A stretch of 6,038 nt of DNA from the NCBI GenBank assembly GCA_013041975.1, contig JABDQZ010000268.1, forward strand, positions 1-6,038, read 5' to 3'. The position numbers and the translations under genes were made by a program. Positions 1 to 5,820 of the stretch are shown here, piece after piece. How positions within the stretch are numbered: position 1 is the stretch's first letter; each line of letters begins with the position of its first letter. Origin of the DNA: Gammaproteobacteria bacterium (lineage in GTDB: Bacteria; Pseudomonadota; Gammaproteobacteria; Chromatiales; Chromatiaceae). Under the pieces are notes generated by a model. That model searched no databases, was not told where the DNA came from, and saw only the letters and a list, made by a program, of their open reading frames with translations.

Positions 1-110
1 ACACCGAAACGCGCGTCTTGCGCAATACCTGAATTTGATTGTAATGCAAACAAGGCAGCCAACAGGGTGCTGCGAATAACACAATTCAATTTAACAGCAC
101 TGAATTTCAT
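1..110 (-). CDS. Partial exported protein (N-terminal 36 residues, signal peptide)
   Basis: I read this frame directly from the sequence; it runs off the left edge of the window. Its ATG (108-110) overlaps the TGA stop (107-109) of the VWA lipoprotein gene in an ATGA junction, the usual arrangement for translational coupling. The 36 visible residues start MKFSAVK. A hydrophobic core follows at about residues 14-23 (STLLAALFAL), then a polar stretch ending in Gly-Ile-Ala at 28-30. This is a good signal peptidase I site before Gln31-Asp32. The cysteine at residue 10 precedes the hydrophobic core, so it is not a lipobox. The mature part visible is only QDARFG. The product is therefore probably periplasmic or outer-membrane. 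Its family cannot be told from this fragment. An envelope protein working with the VWA lipoprotein is an inference from the overlap only. Confidence 0.72.
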   Translation of the reverse strand, partial: MKFSAVKLNCVIRSTLLAALFALQSNSGIAQDARFG

Positions 111-1114
111 TTCTCATTACCCATCATGGCTAAAGCTGTTCTTGGTATATTACTCAAAGGGGAAACTGTTCCGAAGCGTTGACAGCCATCAAAACGAACG
201 AGTCGTCCCTTTTCTGTGTTCGGGCATTTATCACGATAGTCATAGATACCATCGTTATCCCTGTCAGCGGGACCGTAAAAAAACATACGCTCAATAAAAT
301 GAGACATATCCCGGGGTTGAGCGACCTTGTCTGCTGACACAGAAATTCCACAGCTGTCAGCCTGATCATAGCGGGCCCGTGAGTATCGGTTTCCAACACC
401 GACGGTAAACACGCAAAGTTCTCGCTCATGCTCCAGTATAAGTTGCTGCCTGAGTCGGGATATAGCAATGACCGTTTTTTTATCGATTCTTTCCCAACGA
501 GTCACCAACAGCAAAATGGCAGGCCCACGACTATCAGTGATCAACTTAGAAATGCGGGTAATGGCTGAATGCAAACTGCCATCGCCTGCAATCATATTAC
601 CTGCAGAATCTTGGATCCGTTTTTGCATCTCTTGTGGCTCATACCGATGAATGGCCAACTCAGTATTCACTTGATTATTCTCGGTTGAGAGGATTCTCGA
701 CATAAAAGAAGTCTTTATATTTCCATTAGTCTTATAAACATTACCCTGAAGATTGATATCAGGCAGGCTCTGGTGAAAGCGGTCCAGCACCATGACGCCA
801 TATTTTTCGCGGCTTACACCACGATAATCTTCCTTCATGGAAGCACTATTATCGAACAGCACAAACAGGTTATTGGCGCGCTGAACAAGTTGTTGCCTGT
901 TGATTTTTTTCTGTAGCGATAGAGGACTGAAAATTTCAATATTATTTTTATGCGTGTTGGTATTGTAAGGTTCTACCGTAATACCATCAGCGTTGGCCGG
1001 TACTTTGACCAGCATTTCTGTGGATGAACAACCAGATAAAAGCACTACAGTCGCCAGCAAGCCAAGCTTTTTGAAATGACTCAATATATGTTTCGCTGAA
1101 ATCACACTCAGCAT
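107..1114 (-). CDS. VWA-domain lipoprotein with thrombospondin type 3 repeat
   Basis: This 335-residue envelope lipoprotein has an N-terminal signal sequence with lipobox L26-S-G-C29. Ser at +2 (residue 30) fits outer-membrane sorting. Residues about 80-280 resemble a von Willebrand factor A fold: strand LFVLFDNSAS carries the MIDAS triad D88-x-S90-x-S92, GSLHSA at 179-184 sits where the MIDAS Thr/Ser is expected, and CVFTVGVG (234-241) is a late strand. The usual third MIDAS Asp after the VLLLV strand appears to be replaced (T205-R206-W207), so metal binding may be altered. Residues 284-297 (DRDNDGIYDYRDKC) form a thrombospondin type 3 calcium loop, with Cys297 and Cys311 able to pair. In many outer-membrane proteins such a loop links to an OmpA peptidoglycan-binding domain; none follows here. 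The start is supported by AAGAAGG 11 bases upstream. Its stop overlaps the next gene's ATG. Its role is unknown; protein binding at the cell surface or in the periplasm is inferred. Confidence 0.85.
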   Translation of the reverse strand: MLSVISAKHILSHFKKLGLLATVVLLSGCSSTEMLVKVPANADGITVEPYNTNTHKNNIEIFSPLSLQKKINRQQLVQRANNLFVLFDNSASMKEDYRGVSREKYGVMVLDRFHQSLPDINLQGNVYKTNGNIKTSFMSRILSTENNQVNTELAIHRYEPQEMQKRIQDSAGNMIAGDGSLHSAITRISKLITDSRGPAILLLVTRWERIDKKTVIAISRLRQQLILEHERELCVFTVGVGNRYSRARYDQADSCGISVSADKVAQPRDMSHFIERMFFYGPADRDNDGIYDYRDKCPNTEKGRLVRFDGCQRFGTVSPLSNIPRTALAMMGNEK

Positions 1115-1125
1115 CTTATTTAATA

Positions 1126-1132
1126 CCTTCTT
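1126..1132 (-). promoter_or_regulatory. Ribosome binding site of the VWA lipoprotein gene
   Basis: AAGAAGG on the minus strand lies 11 bases before the ATG at 1112-1114. It is the clearest Shine-Dalgarno sequence in the window and fixes the start of the lipoprotein gene just before its signal peptide. Confidence 0.7.
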
Positions 1133-1247
1133 GCACCACTCATAACGAAATGATGACTATTATTGATTGACCAAGACAAAGATAAGTCATTGTTTTTAAT
1201 TGGATTAAAACAAACCTCTGACAACCTATCCAAAATACGTAATAAAG

Positions 1248-1274
1248 TTATCGGCAGGATAAAGAATTTATTCA
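1248..1274 (-). promoter_or_regulatory. Possible sigma-28 (FliA-type) promoter before the VWA lipoprotein gene
   Basis: On the minus strand GCCGATAA (1248-1255) is an exact match to the -10 element of the enterobacterial sigma-28 consensus. TGAA (1271-1274) lies 15 bases upstream, where TAAA is expected; the second half of the -35 consensus (GTTT) is not matched. Transcription would start near 1238, leaving a leader of about 120 bases. The -35 element overlaps the end of the upstream membrane-protein gene just before its stop. The 153-base gap between the two genes shows no other promoter or terminator that I can defend. This is a motif match only. Confidence 0.3.
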
Positions 1275-1714
1275 CTTTGAAATAAATCAGGAAAATGTAC
1301 ATTAGGTAAAAAATCCATACCTAATTCTATTTTTACCCAGTAAAGCAACAACAATATTGCCATCCAAACGACTGCTCCTACAAAACTCAGAAATAACAAC
1401 GACAGTACATAAGCCATAGACACGTTACCTTCGAATACTCTGCGTTTTTCTTTATCCAGTGTTTTACGACGTTTGTCGCGACCTGCAAGAATGACAAAAT
1501 AAAAACTGGCAAAAATAAACGGTAATGTGCCCCGAATATCAAATGAATGCCTTTTAAAAGGCTGGTTTGCGACAAGCGCATCGCGTACAGCCCGTAACTG
1601 CGAAGGTGTCATCGTGCCAAGAACCGATGAATCAATACGACTCATGGTAAAATCAGCATATACCTCACTCGAATTTTTATTTTTTTCTGTCATATGATTA
1701 TTTTGACGTGGCAT
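1268..1714 (-). CDS. Small membrane protein of unknown function
   Basis: I do not recognise the family. The product is up to 148 residues. Residues 1-60 are soluble and include a short helix-like stretch (MTPSQLRAVRDALVANQPF, 35-53). Residues about 63-78 are hydrophobic and aromatic (TLPFIFASFYFVILAG), followed by a very basic loop (79-92, RDKRRKTLDKEKRR). Residues about 99-126 form a strong membrane helix. The basic loop should be cytoplasmic by the positive-inside rule. The start is uncertain: the first ATG (1712-1714) directly abuts the U-tract of a terminator and has no Shine-Dalgarno sequence. ATGs at codon 8 (1691-1693) and codon 24 (1643-1645) are alternatives, also without a well-placed site. 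The gene lies between the EAL signalling gene and the VWA lipoprotein gene, both on the same strand, but the terminator before it and the gap after it argue against one tight operon. Absence of a signal peptide favours an inner-membrane protein. Confidence 0.7.
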   Translation of the reverse strand: MPRQNNHMTEKNKNSSEVYADFTMSRIDSSVLGTMTPSQLRAVRDALVANQPFKRHSFDIRGTLPFIFASFYFVILAGRDKRRKTLDKEKRRVFEGNVSMAYVLSLLFLSFVGAVVWMAILLLLYWVKIELGMDFLPNVHFPDLFQSE

Positions 1715-1746
1715 AAAAAACTGCCGATGCGCATTTTTGCACCGGC
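1715..1746 (-). terminator. Rho-independent terminator after the EAL gene
   Basis: Read on the minus strand, GCCGGTGC (1746-1739) and GCATCGGC (1730-1723) pair over 8 bases with one G-U wobble and an 8-base loop. AG and then six T residues (1720-1715) follow. It lies 46 bases after the stop of the EAL gene. On the plus strand the wobble becomes an A-C mismatch and there is no T-tract at the correct end, so it works best for minus-strand transcripts. It ends exactly at the first possible ATG of the next gene. Confidence 0.75.
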
Positions 1747-1791
1747 CAAACTTTCGACATTAAACCAACAGCAGATAAACACCTAAAGTGA

Positions 1792-4032
1792 TTAATGTAT
1801 CGTTATACCCATAGCTGACTGTTGTTCAATTTTCAGCACGTTGCTAGCTCCATCTGATGGTAAAGGTCGTCCAAAAAAATACCCCTGAATATGATCACAA
1901 CCTTTATCTATTACAAAGTCAGCCTGTTCCTGAGTTTCAACACCTTCCATTACGATACTAAGTTTCAGTATTTTAGCTATTTTGATGATAGACTCGAGCA
2001 GGTTACTATCCAGTTTGTTTTCAGGAATCCCTCCTAAAAATGCGCGATCAATTTTCAAGGTATCAGCTGGAAGATGTTTCAAAGATGAAAATGCAGAATA
2101 GCCAGTGCCAAAATCATCAATAGCAATTTTGACACCCATGTCGCGAAAAGCACCCAATGTGGTTAATATTTCAGTGGATGTCTGGGAGTCTGATTCGGTC
2201 ACCTCTATTTCAAGGTATTCAGCTGCTAAACCGCTGACTTTTAAGGCATGCTTAACTTCATTAATAAATGTGTCTTTATTCAATTGCATGGCGCTGGCAT
2301 TAACCGCCATACAGACCGATAAACCTTGCCTGTGCCAATCAGCTGCTTGGTGACAGGCCGTGTCTAAAACCCAGCGCCCCAGTTCATGAATTAACCCCGT
2401 TTCTTCTGCAATAGGAACAAACACATCCGGGCTTACCATGCCATAACCAGGCCGATTCCAACGAAGTAACGCTTCAAATCCACTGATACAGTTTTTAGTC
2501 ATGGACAATTTTGGTTGATAATAAACACTGAATTCGTGATTTTCCAAAGCATTATTCAAAGCCTGCCTTAACTCGACTCGCGCGATGGCTTCATCGTTAA
2601 TGGAATTTGAACAATAAGCATATTGTTTATTGAGAGCAGCTGTTTTATTTAAAGCCTTATTGGCAGAACGAAACAGTGTCGACTTATTTAACCCATCTTC
2701 AGGATAAACAGCAATACCCATCAGAATATTGACCTGAATAAGCTCATCCTCTAACTGTACGGGATGTGAAAAAGCCTCTAGTAATTTGTGGGCAACATAA
2801 GCCGCTGAATATGAATCTTTAATTTCAGGAAGTAAAACACCAAATGTGCCTTTACCCAGTAATGAAACAATATCTCTTGAGCGAACCATACTATGCAAAC
2901 GTGCACTTGTCTGAATATGTAACTCTCGTAGTTGCTCTTCATTTAAATGTTTGCTTATATCATCGATGCTATCGATTTCCACTTTTATAATAGAAAAAGA
3001 TTTTTGTGATCGTCTTGCAGCATCAATGACTGATTGTATACGCACATTGAATAGGTATTGTGTTTCCAAACCAGTAGTAGGGTCACGCGATAATAATTGA
3101 CGTACACTATTTTCATCGGGATTATGATTGGATATATCCTGAACATATCCAATCACAGCGATGCCTTTATCATTATCTTTACCAGGACTGCCAGATATCT
3201 TCACTTTTCTTACAGGATTGTAAGAAGACTCCAGCTCAAACACCACCGTAAAGGACTTTTTTTGCTCTACACAATCTGCAAGGCTGGATGCAAGTAAAGA
3301 TTGATCTACTGATTTCAATGACTGTGAAAATAACGCTAAATTACTATGGTTGGATTTTTCTAATAATAACAATTCTTCAATGTTACTGGTCCACAACATT
3401 TCGTATGAGTCATGAAAAAGCTCCCAGTGTCCTATTTTTGCCAGGCAGCCGATCTGCTCCAACTGATTTTTTTTATCCAGATAAGCTTTCAATGTTCTTA
3501 TTGCATTAGCACCCTGGTTAAGTTTAATAAACACCGTGTCCGAGCTTTCAATATAACTGCAGACTTCCGATACACCAGCAGCATATAACTCTTCAGCAAT
3601 AGAGTTATCATCAACATCTTTTACTGCAATAAGGAACAAATCCTGCTTGCCATGAAAAGAACGGATGGTGCTAATCATATTTGTGAATTCTATTTGGCTT
3701 ATTCCCCGAATATCGATCATTAAAGCCTGGGGATTAGTGGCGTTAATAAAACCTACCACAATATTTTCTAATTCACTCATTGATAAATTTACGTAATTTG
3801 AATTCGCTGTATTTTTTTCGTGTGTTGATTTTGAATGGTCACCGGAGATAATCATCAAATCATCTTCCCACTGAACCGATTCAGCTGATGTTATCGTGTC
3901 GCTTTTTTCATATCCCTTAATATAAGAGTAATTAGCTGAATTAAATTTACTAATCGACATGTACGGATCGACTGGGTTGCCAAAGGTAATAATTGGCAAA
4001 GAAAGATTTGCATAGCTTTGAGAATGAGTCAT
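1792..4032 (-). CDS. Degenerate receiver-PAS-degenerate GGDEF-EAL c-di-GMP phosphodiesterase
   Basis: This 746-residue cytoplasmic protein has no membrane segment. Residues about 57-185 look like a decayed receiver: LMIDIRG puts D107 at the phosphoacceptor position, but the acidic pocket and the conserved Lys are not evident. Residues about 195-302 resemble a PAS fold (GHWEL near 201, ending VIGYVQDI). Residues 311-470 are a GGDEF fold (DPTTGL at 317-322) with GKGTF (393-397) in place of GG(D/E)EF. Cyclase activity is thus unlikely, though RSRD (384-387) keeps the RxxD inhibitory-site spacing. Residues about 485-735 are EAL with all expected catalytic residues: E520 (EAL), N578, E610, D639-D640 (DDFGTG), K660, E696 and Q716. 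The protein should hydrolyse c-di-GMP to pGpG, with the front domains regulating it. The ATG at 4030-4032 has a GGA 9 bases upstream. A sigma-54-type promoter lies just before it and a terminator just after, so it is probably transcribed alone. Confidence 0.93.
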   Translation of the reverse strand: MTHSQSYANLSLPIITFGNPVDPYMSISKFNSANYSYIKGYEKSDTITSAESVQWEDDLMIISGDHSKSTHEKNTANSNYVNLSMSELENIVVGFINATNPQALMIDIRGISQIEFTNMISTIRSFHGKQDLFLIAVKDVDDNSIAEELYAAGVSEVCSYIESSDTVFIKLNQGANAIRTLKAYLDKKNQLEQIGCLAKIGHWELFHDSYEMLWTSNIEELLLLEKSNHSNLALFSQSLKSVDQSLLASSLADCVEQKKSFTVVFELESSYNPVRKVKISGSPGKDNDKGIAVIGYVQDISNHNPDENSVRQLLSRDPTTGLETQYLFNVRIQSVIDAARRSQKSFSIIKVEIDSIDDISKHLNEEQLRELHIQTSARLHSMVRSRDIVSLLGKGTFGVLLPEIKDSYSAAYVAHKLLEAFSHPVQLEDELIQVNILMGIAVYPEDGLNKSTLFRSANKALNKTAALNKQYAYCSNSINDEAIARVELRQALNNALENHEFSVYYQPKLSMTKNCISGFEALLRWNRPGYGMVSPDVFVPIAEETGLIHELGRWVLDTACHQAADWHRQGLSVCMAVNASAMQLNKDTFINEVKHALKVSGLAAEYLEIEVTESDSQTSTEILTTLGAFRDMGVKIAIDDFGTGYSAFSSLKHLPADTLKIDRAFLGGIPENKLDSNLLESIIKIAKILKLSIVMEGVETQEQADFVIDKGCDHIQGYFFGRPLPSDGASNVLKIEQQSAMGITIH

Positions 4033-4072
4033 TCTGGATATTCCATGTCAGTTAAAATATGACAAATAACCT

Positions 4073-4088
4073 AGCAGCAACTGTGCCA
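4073..4088 (-). promoter_or_regulatory. Sigma-54-type promoter of the EAL gene
   Basis: The minus strand reads TGGCAC-AGTTG-CTGCT. The consensus is TGGCAC-N5-TTGC(A/T), so 10 of the 11 specified positions match, and the GG (-24) and GC (-12) doublets have the required spacing. Transcription would start near 4062, giving a leader of about 30 bases containing the GGA ribosome binding site. A TATAAT hexamer at 4130-4135 has no usable -35 element. An inverted repeat about 130-175 bases upstream of the predicted start is a candidate activator site. Confidence 0.65.
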
Positions 4089-4195
4089 ACAAGACTGCAC
4101 CCTGGAAAAATAGATGTAACTACTTGTAAATTATAAATAAAACTTGTGATAACATCTTTTGTCTAAAAGTTTTCTGTGAAAAAAATAACTTTTTA

Positions 4196-4237
4196 TAGCA
4201 ATATGCTAACGTTATTCTGGTGATATTTTCATATTGC
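4196..4237. promoter_or_regulatory. Inverted repeat, candidate activator site upstream of the EAL promoter
   Basis: GCAATATG (4198-4205) and CATATTGC (4230-4237) are perfect 8-base inverted copies. Their centres are 32 bases apart, about three helical turns. The left copy lies within a palindrome TAGCA-ATA-TGCTA (4196-4208). Relative to the predicted sigma-54 start near 4062 the copies centre near -140 and -172, the usual distance for sites of sigma-54 enhancer-binding proteins. I do not recognise the motif as that of a named regulator. Confidence 0.4.
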
Positions 4238-4345
4238 AAAGACTATTAAGGAATCACTGGTTTAGAGGCATTAAAACGCTATCTATAAATCAGCAAGTAC
4301 GCAGTAAATGGCTACACGGATTCAACTCGCAACTGCAATGTATAC

Positions 4346-4371
4346 AGTGGCTCAACTAGTAGTAAGCCGCT
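4346..4371. repeat. Hairpin-forming inverted repeat
   Basis: AGTGGCT (4346-4352) pairs with AGCCGCT (4365-4371) over 7 bases with one wobble when read as plus-strand RNA. An inner ACT/AGT stem closes an AGT loop. No T-tract follows on either strand, so it is not a standard terminator. On the minus strand the wobble becomes a C-A mismatch. Confidence 0.4.
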
Positions 4372-4411
4372 TGTAATAAAGCTGACTAGGCCAACCGTTT
4401 ATATTAATGAG

Positions 4412-4436
4412 CGGATACCGTTTTAGAAACTATCCG
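4412..4436. repeat. Hairpin-forming inverted repeat after the phosphatase gene
   Basis: CGGATA (4412-4417) and TATCCG (4431-4436) are perfect inverted copies. Inside them GTTT (4420-4423) pairs with AAAC (4427-4430) around a TAG loop, leaving CC (4418-4419) as a bulge. The stem lies 55-79 bases beyond the stop of the phosphatase gene. It lacks a T-tract, so it may be an RNA end-protecting structure or a protein site and not an intrinsic terminator. Confidence 0.4.
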
Positions 4437-4452
4437 GCATGATATCTGGCAT
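4431..4452. repeat. Short tandem direct repeat TATC(C/T)GGCAT
   Basis: TATCCGGCAT (4431-4440) and TATCTGGCAT (4443-4452) are two copies with one difference, repeated at a 12-base period and overlapping the 3' arm of the adjacent hairpin. With only two copies, chance is possible. Confidence 0.35.
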
Positions 4453-4490
4453 CATGATAATTTCCCTGTGGTCATCTTTAATTGATATTT

Positions 4491-5741
4491 TTATCTGCCA
4501 TCATTTTTTGAAGGAATCTCAAGAGCAAGCACAGACACATCATCTTCCATATCACTTTTTGCAGACCATTTTTTGATATGGTCATAGCTTATGTTTAATG
4601 CAGACTCCAGTGACTGATCTTTGTTTAATTGAAAGACCTGCGCCAACCCATCTAAACCGAGCTGTTTTTGTGTGATGTTCTCCACTTCAACCAGTCCATC
4701 TGAATAAAGAAACAGACGACTGCCAGATGATAATTCAAACTCAATATCATCGTAGTCAGCCCCTGGAATTAAGCCGACAGGATATCCACCGTCTCCAAGC
4801 TTAGTACAGCTACCATCCTCATGTACAACGATTGGATAAGGGCTTCCGGCCTGGCATAACTGACCTTGGCCTGTTTTAATATTGATAACTCCATAAGTCA
4901 TCGTGAAATACTGAGGGGTTGCTGTCTTGTTCAAAAACTTGATGTTTAGTGAACGCATAACTTCTCGAGGCTTTACAATGCGCTTATTCTTTATCAACAA
5001 TCCCTCACCCGGCATAATTGTTCTCGCTAGCATGAAGGCAAAAAGTGCTGCTGGTACACCATGACCTACAACATCCAGGCAATAAAAACCCATATGATCA
5101 TCATCGAGTTTGAAATAGTTATAAAAATCACCACCAATTTCAGTGGCAGGTTTAAATAAACCGCAAATGTTTAAGTTAGATTGATTTAAGCTATTCTCAG
5201 GCAAAAGATCTGTCAGAATTTCCGAAGCCATTTCCAGGTCTTTACTCGACTGCTCTGCCAGTTTTTCCTGTCTGTCGATATGCTTTTTAAGTTCAACAGA
5301 TTGTGATTCGAGTTTATGACGCATTTTAATGGTTCTTTGGCCAGCCTTGAGTCGCACCAGTAGTTCTTCGCCATTGAAAGGCTTTGCAATGAAATCATCG
5401 GCACCGGAATCCATACCGGCTACCAGATCTGCCGTGCTATCCCGACCCGTGACCAATATAAAGTAAGGGTTATTCAGCTCTTCGTTGCGCACCTGACGAC
5501 AAAGCTCAATACCTGTCATTTCAGGCATAACCCAATCGCTCAGCACGACTGCCACCGGCTGCTGACGAAGTTGCTCAAGCGCCTCTTTGCCATTAGAGGC
5601 CTCGCTAACTTGATATCCTAATTTGTTCAGCATCGCAGCCAGTCTGAACCTCTCGGGTGGACTGTCATCTACAACAAGAACCCGTTTAAGGTAGTCTGAT
5701 GACATTTCCAGGTCGGATTCTTGTTTTACTGAATTTTTCAT
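4491..5741 (-). CDS. Response regulator with PP2C-type (RsbU/SpoIIE-like) serine phosphatase output
   Basis: Counted from the ATG at 5739-5741, the protein has 416 residues. Residues about 19-135 form a complete receiver: acidic pair D25-D26, phosphoacceptor D69 (LSDWVMP), T98 and K120 (AKPF). A charged, probably coiled-coil linker follows at about 138-175. Residues about 190-410 form a PP2C/SpoIIE phosphatase with the metal-binding aspartates: GGDF (D205), DVVGHG (D223), YSDGLVE (D348) and EDDVS (D400-D401). The likely role is phosphorylation-controlled dephosphorylation of a STAS-domain anti-sigma antagonist, as in RsbU or Pseudomonas HsbR; that substrate is not in the window. Unlike HsbR, no kinase domain is fused; a separate RsbW-type kinase gene is divergently transcribed next door. 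An in-frame TTG at 5766-5768 would add 9 residues, but it lacks a ribosome binding site and coincides with the predicted sigma-54 start. The ATG has GATGAG 9 bases upstream. Confidence 0.93.
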   Translation of the reverse strand: MKNSVKQESDLEMSSDYLKRVLVVDDSPPERFRLAAMLNKLGYQVSEASNGKEALEQLRQQPVAVVLSDWVMPEMTGIELCRQVRNEELNNPYFILVTGRDSTADLVAGMDSGADDFIAKPFNGEELLVRLKAGQRTIKMRHKLESQSVELKKHIDRQEKLAEQSSKDLEMASEILTDLLPENSLNQSNLNICGLFKPATEIGGDFYNYFKLDDDHMGFYCLDVVGHGVPAALFAFMLARTIMPGEGLLIKNKRIVKPREVMRSLNIKFLNKTATPQYFTMTYGVINIKTGQGQLCQAGSPYPIVVHEDGSCTKLGDGGYPVGLIPGADYDDIEFELSSGSRLFLYSDGLVEVENITQKQLGLDGLAQVFQLNKDQSLESALNISYDHIKKWSAKSDMEDDVSVLALEIPSKNDGR

Positions 5742-5750
5742 TGATAATTT

Positions 5751-5756
5751 CTCATC
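5751..5756 (-). promoter_or_regulatory. Ribosome binding site deciding the phosphatase start
   Basis: GATGAG on the minus strand is 9 bases before the ATG at 5739-5741. The alternative upstream TTG (5766-5768) has no such sequence. Together with the predicted sigma-54 start near 5766, this favours the shorter protein. Confidence 0.55.
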
Positions 5757-5776
5757 GATTGCTTTCAATTCTGTAG

Positions 5777-5792
5777 TGCAAATACAATGCCA
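5777..5792 (-). promoter_or_regulatory. Sigma-54-type promoter of the receiver-PP2C phosphatase gene
   Basis: The minus strand reads TGGCAT-TGTAT-TTGCA, matching 10 of 11 specified positions of TGGCAC-N5-TTGC(A/T), with exact GG to GC spacing. Transcription should start near 5766, about 25 bases before the preferred ATG. Sequence upstream of this promoter is the kinase promoter and then the kinase coding region, so any distant activator site at -100 would lie inside the neighbouring gene. Confidence 0.68.
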
Positions 5793-5804
5793 TAATTACT
5801 TTAG

Positions 5805-5820
5805 CGGCATATATATTGCT
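5805..5820 (+). promoter_or_regulatory. Sigma-54-type promoter of the RsbW-like kinase gene
   Basis: The plus strand reads CGGCAT-ATATA-TTGCT, matching 9 of 11 specified positions of the sigma-54 consensus, with both invariant doublets (GG, GC) correctly spaced. Transcription should start near 5831, leaving about 47 bases before the ATG. It lies back to back with the phosphatase promoter; their GG doublets are about 15 bases apart. Confidence 0.55.

Larger units (their letters stand above)
4033..4490. other. 458-base intergenic region with regulatory elements, no convincing gene
   Basis: This is the longest stretch without a gene. The part nearest the EAL gene holds the sigma-54-type promoter (4073-4088) and the inverted repeat (4196-4237). 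The part nearest the phosphatase gene holds two hairpins (4346-4371 and 4412-4436) and a direct repeat (4431-4452). No frame on either strand combines a plausible start, a ribosome binding site and a useful length. No rho-independent terminator is evident after the phosphatase gene on the minus strand. The region could also contain an unannotated small RNA, but I found no promoter-terminator pair that proves one. Confidence 0.6.

Noticed and set aside
67..650. Other open frames inside the lipoprotein gene on both strands
   Set aside because: They overlap the well-supported lipoprotein frame, have no family resemblance and no ribosome binding sites.
4047..4063. GTCA-N9-TGAC dyad as a FleQ box
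   Set aside because: The known Pseudomonas FleQ box has a 6-base centre (GTCA-N6-TGAC). Here the centre is 9 bases and the arms only 4, around the predicted transcription start.
4130..4135. TATAAT on the minus strand as a sigma-70 promoter for the EAL gene
   Set aside because: No -35-like hexamer lies 16-18 bases upstream, and the region is AT-rich enough for TATAAT to arise by chance.
4033..4140. c-di-GMP (GEMM) riboswitch in the EAL leader
   Set aside because: I checked because of the gene's function. None of the conserved GEMM core or tetraloop receptor is recognisable, and the predicted leader is only about 30 bases.
4234..4359. Open plus-strand frame from a TTG, 41 basic residues
   Set aside because: It has only a weak GGTGA upstream, no recognisable family, and overlaps the inverted repeat and a hairpin. 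It ends next to several stops and looks like chance.
4308..4376. Plus-strand 22-codon frame starting ATGGCTACA
   Set aside because: It is very short, with no ribosome binding site, and the stretch is better described by a hairpin.
4201..4380. Integron attC-like or mobile-element remnant in the long gap
   Set aside because: The hairpins suggested it, but there are no paired RYYYAAC/GTTRRRY cores at proper spacing, no terminal repeats and no transposase fragments.
4428..4460. Minus-strand 10-codon frame MMPDIMPDSF
   Set aside because: Its repetitive look comes from the two-copy direct repeat. It is too short to support, with no ribosome binding site.
5742..5768. TTG start adding 9 residues to the phosphatase
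   Set aside because: It has no ribosome binding site and coincides with the predicted sigma-54 transcription start, while the ATG at 5739-5741 has GATGAG at good spacing.
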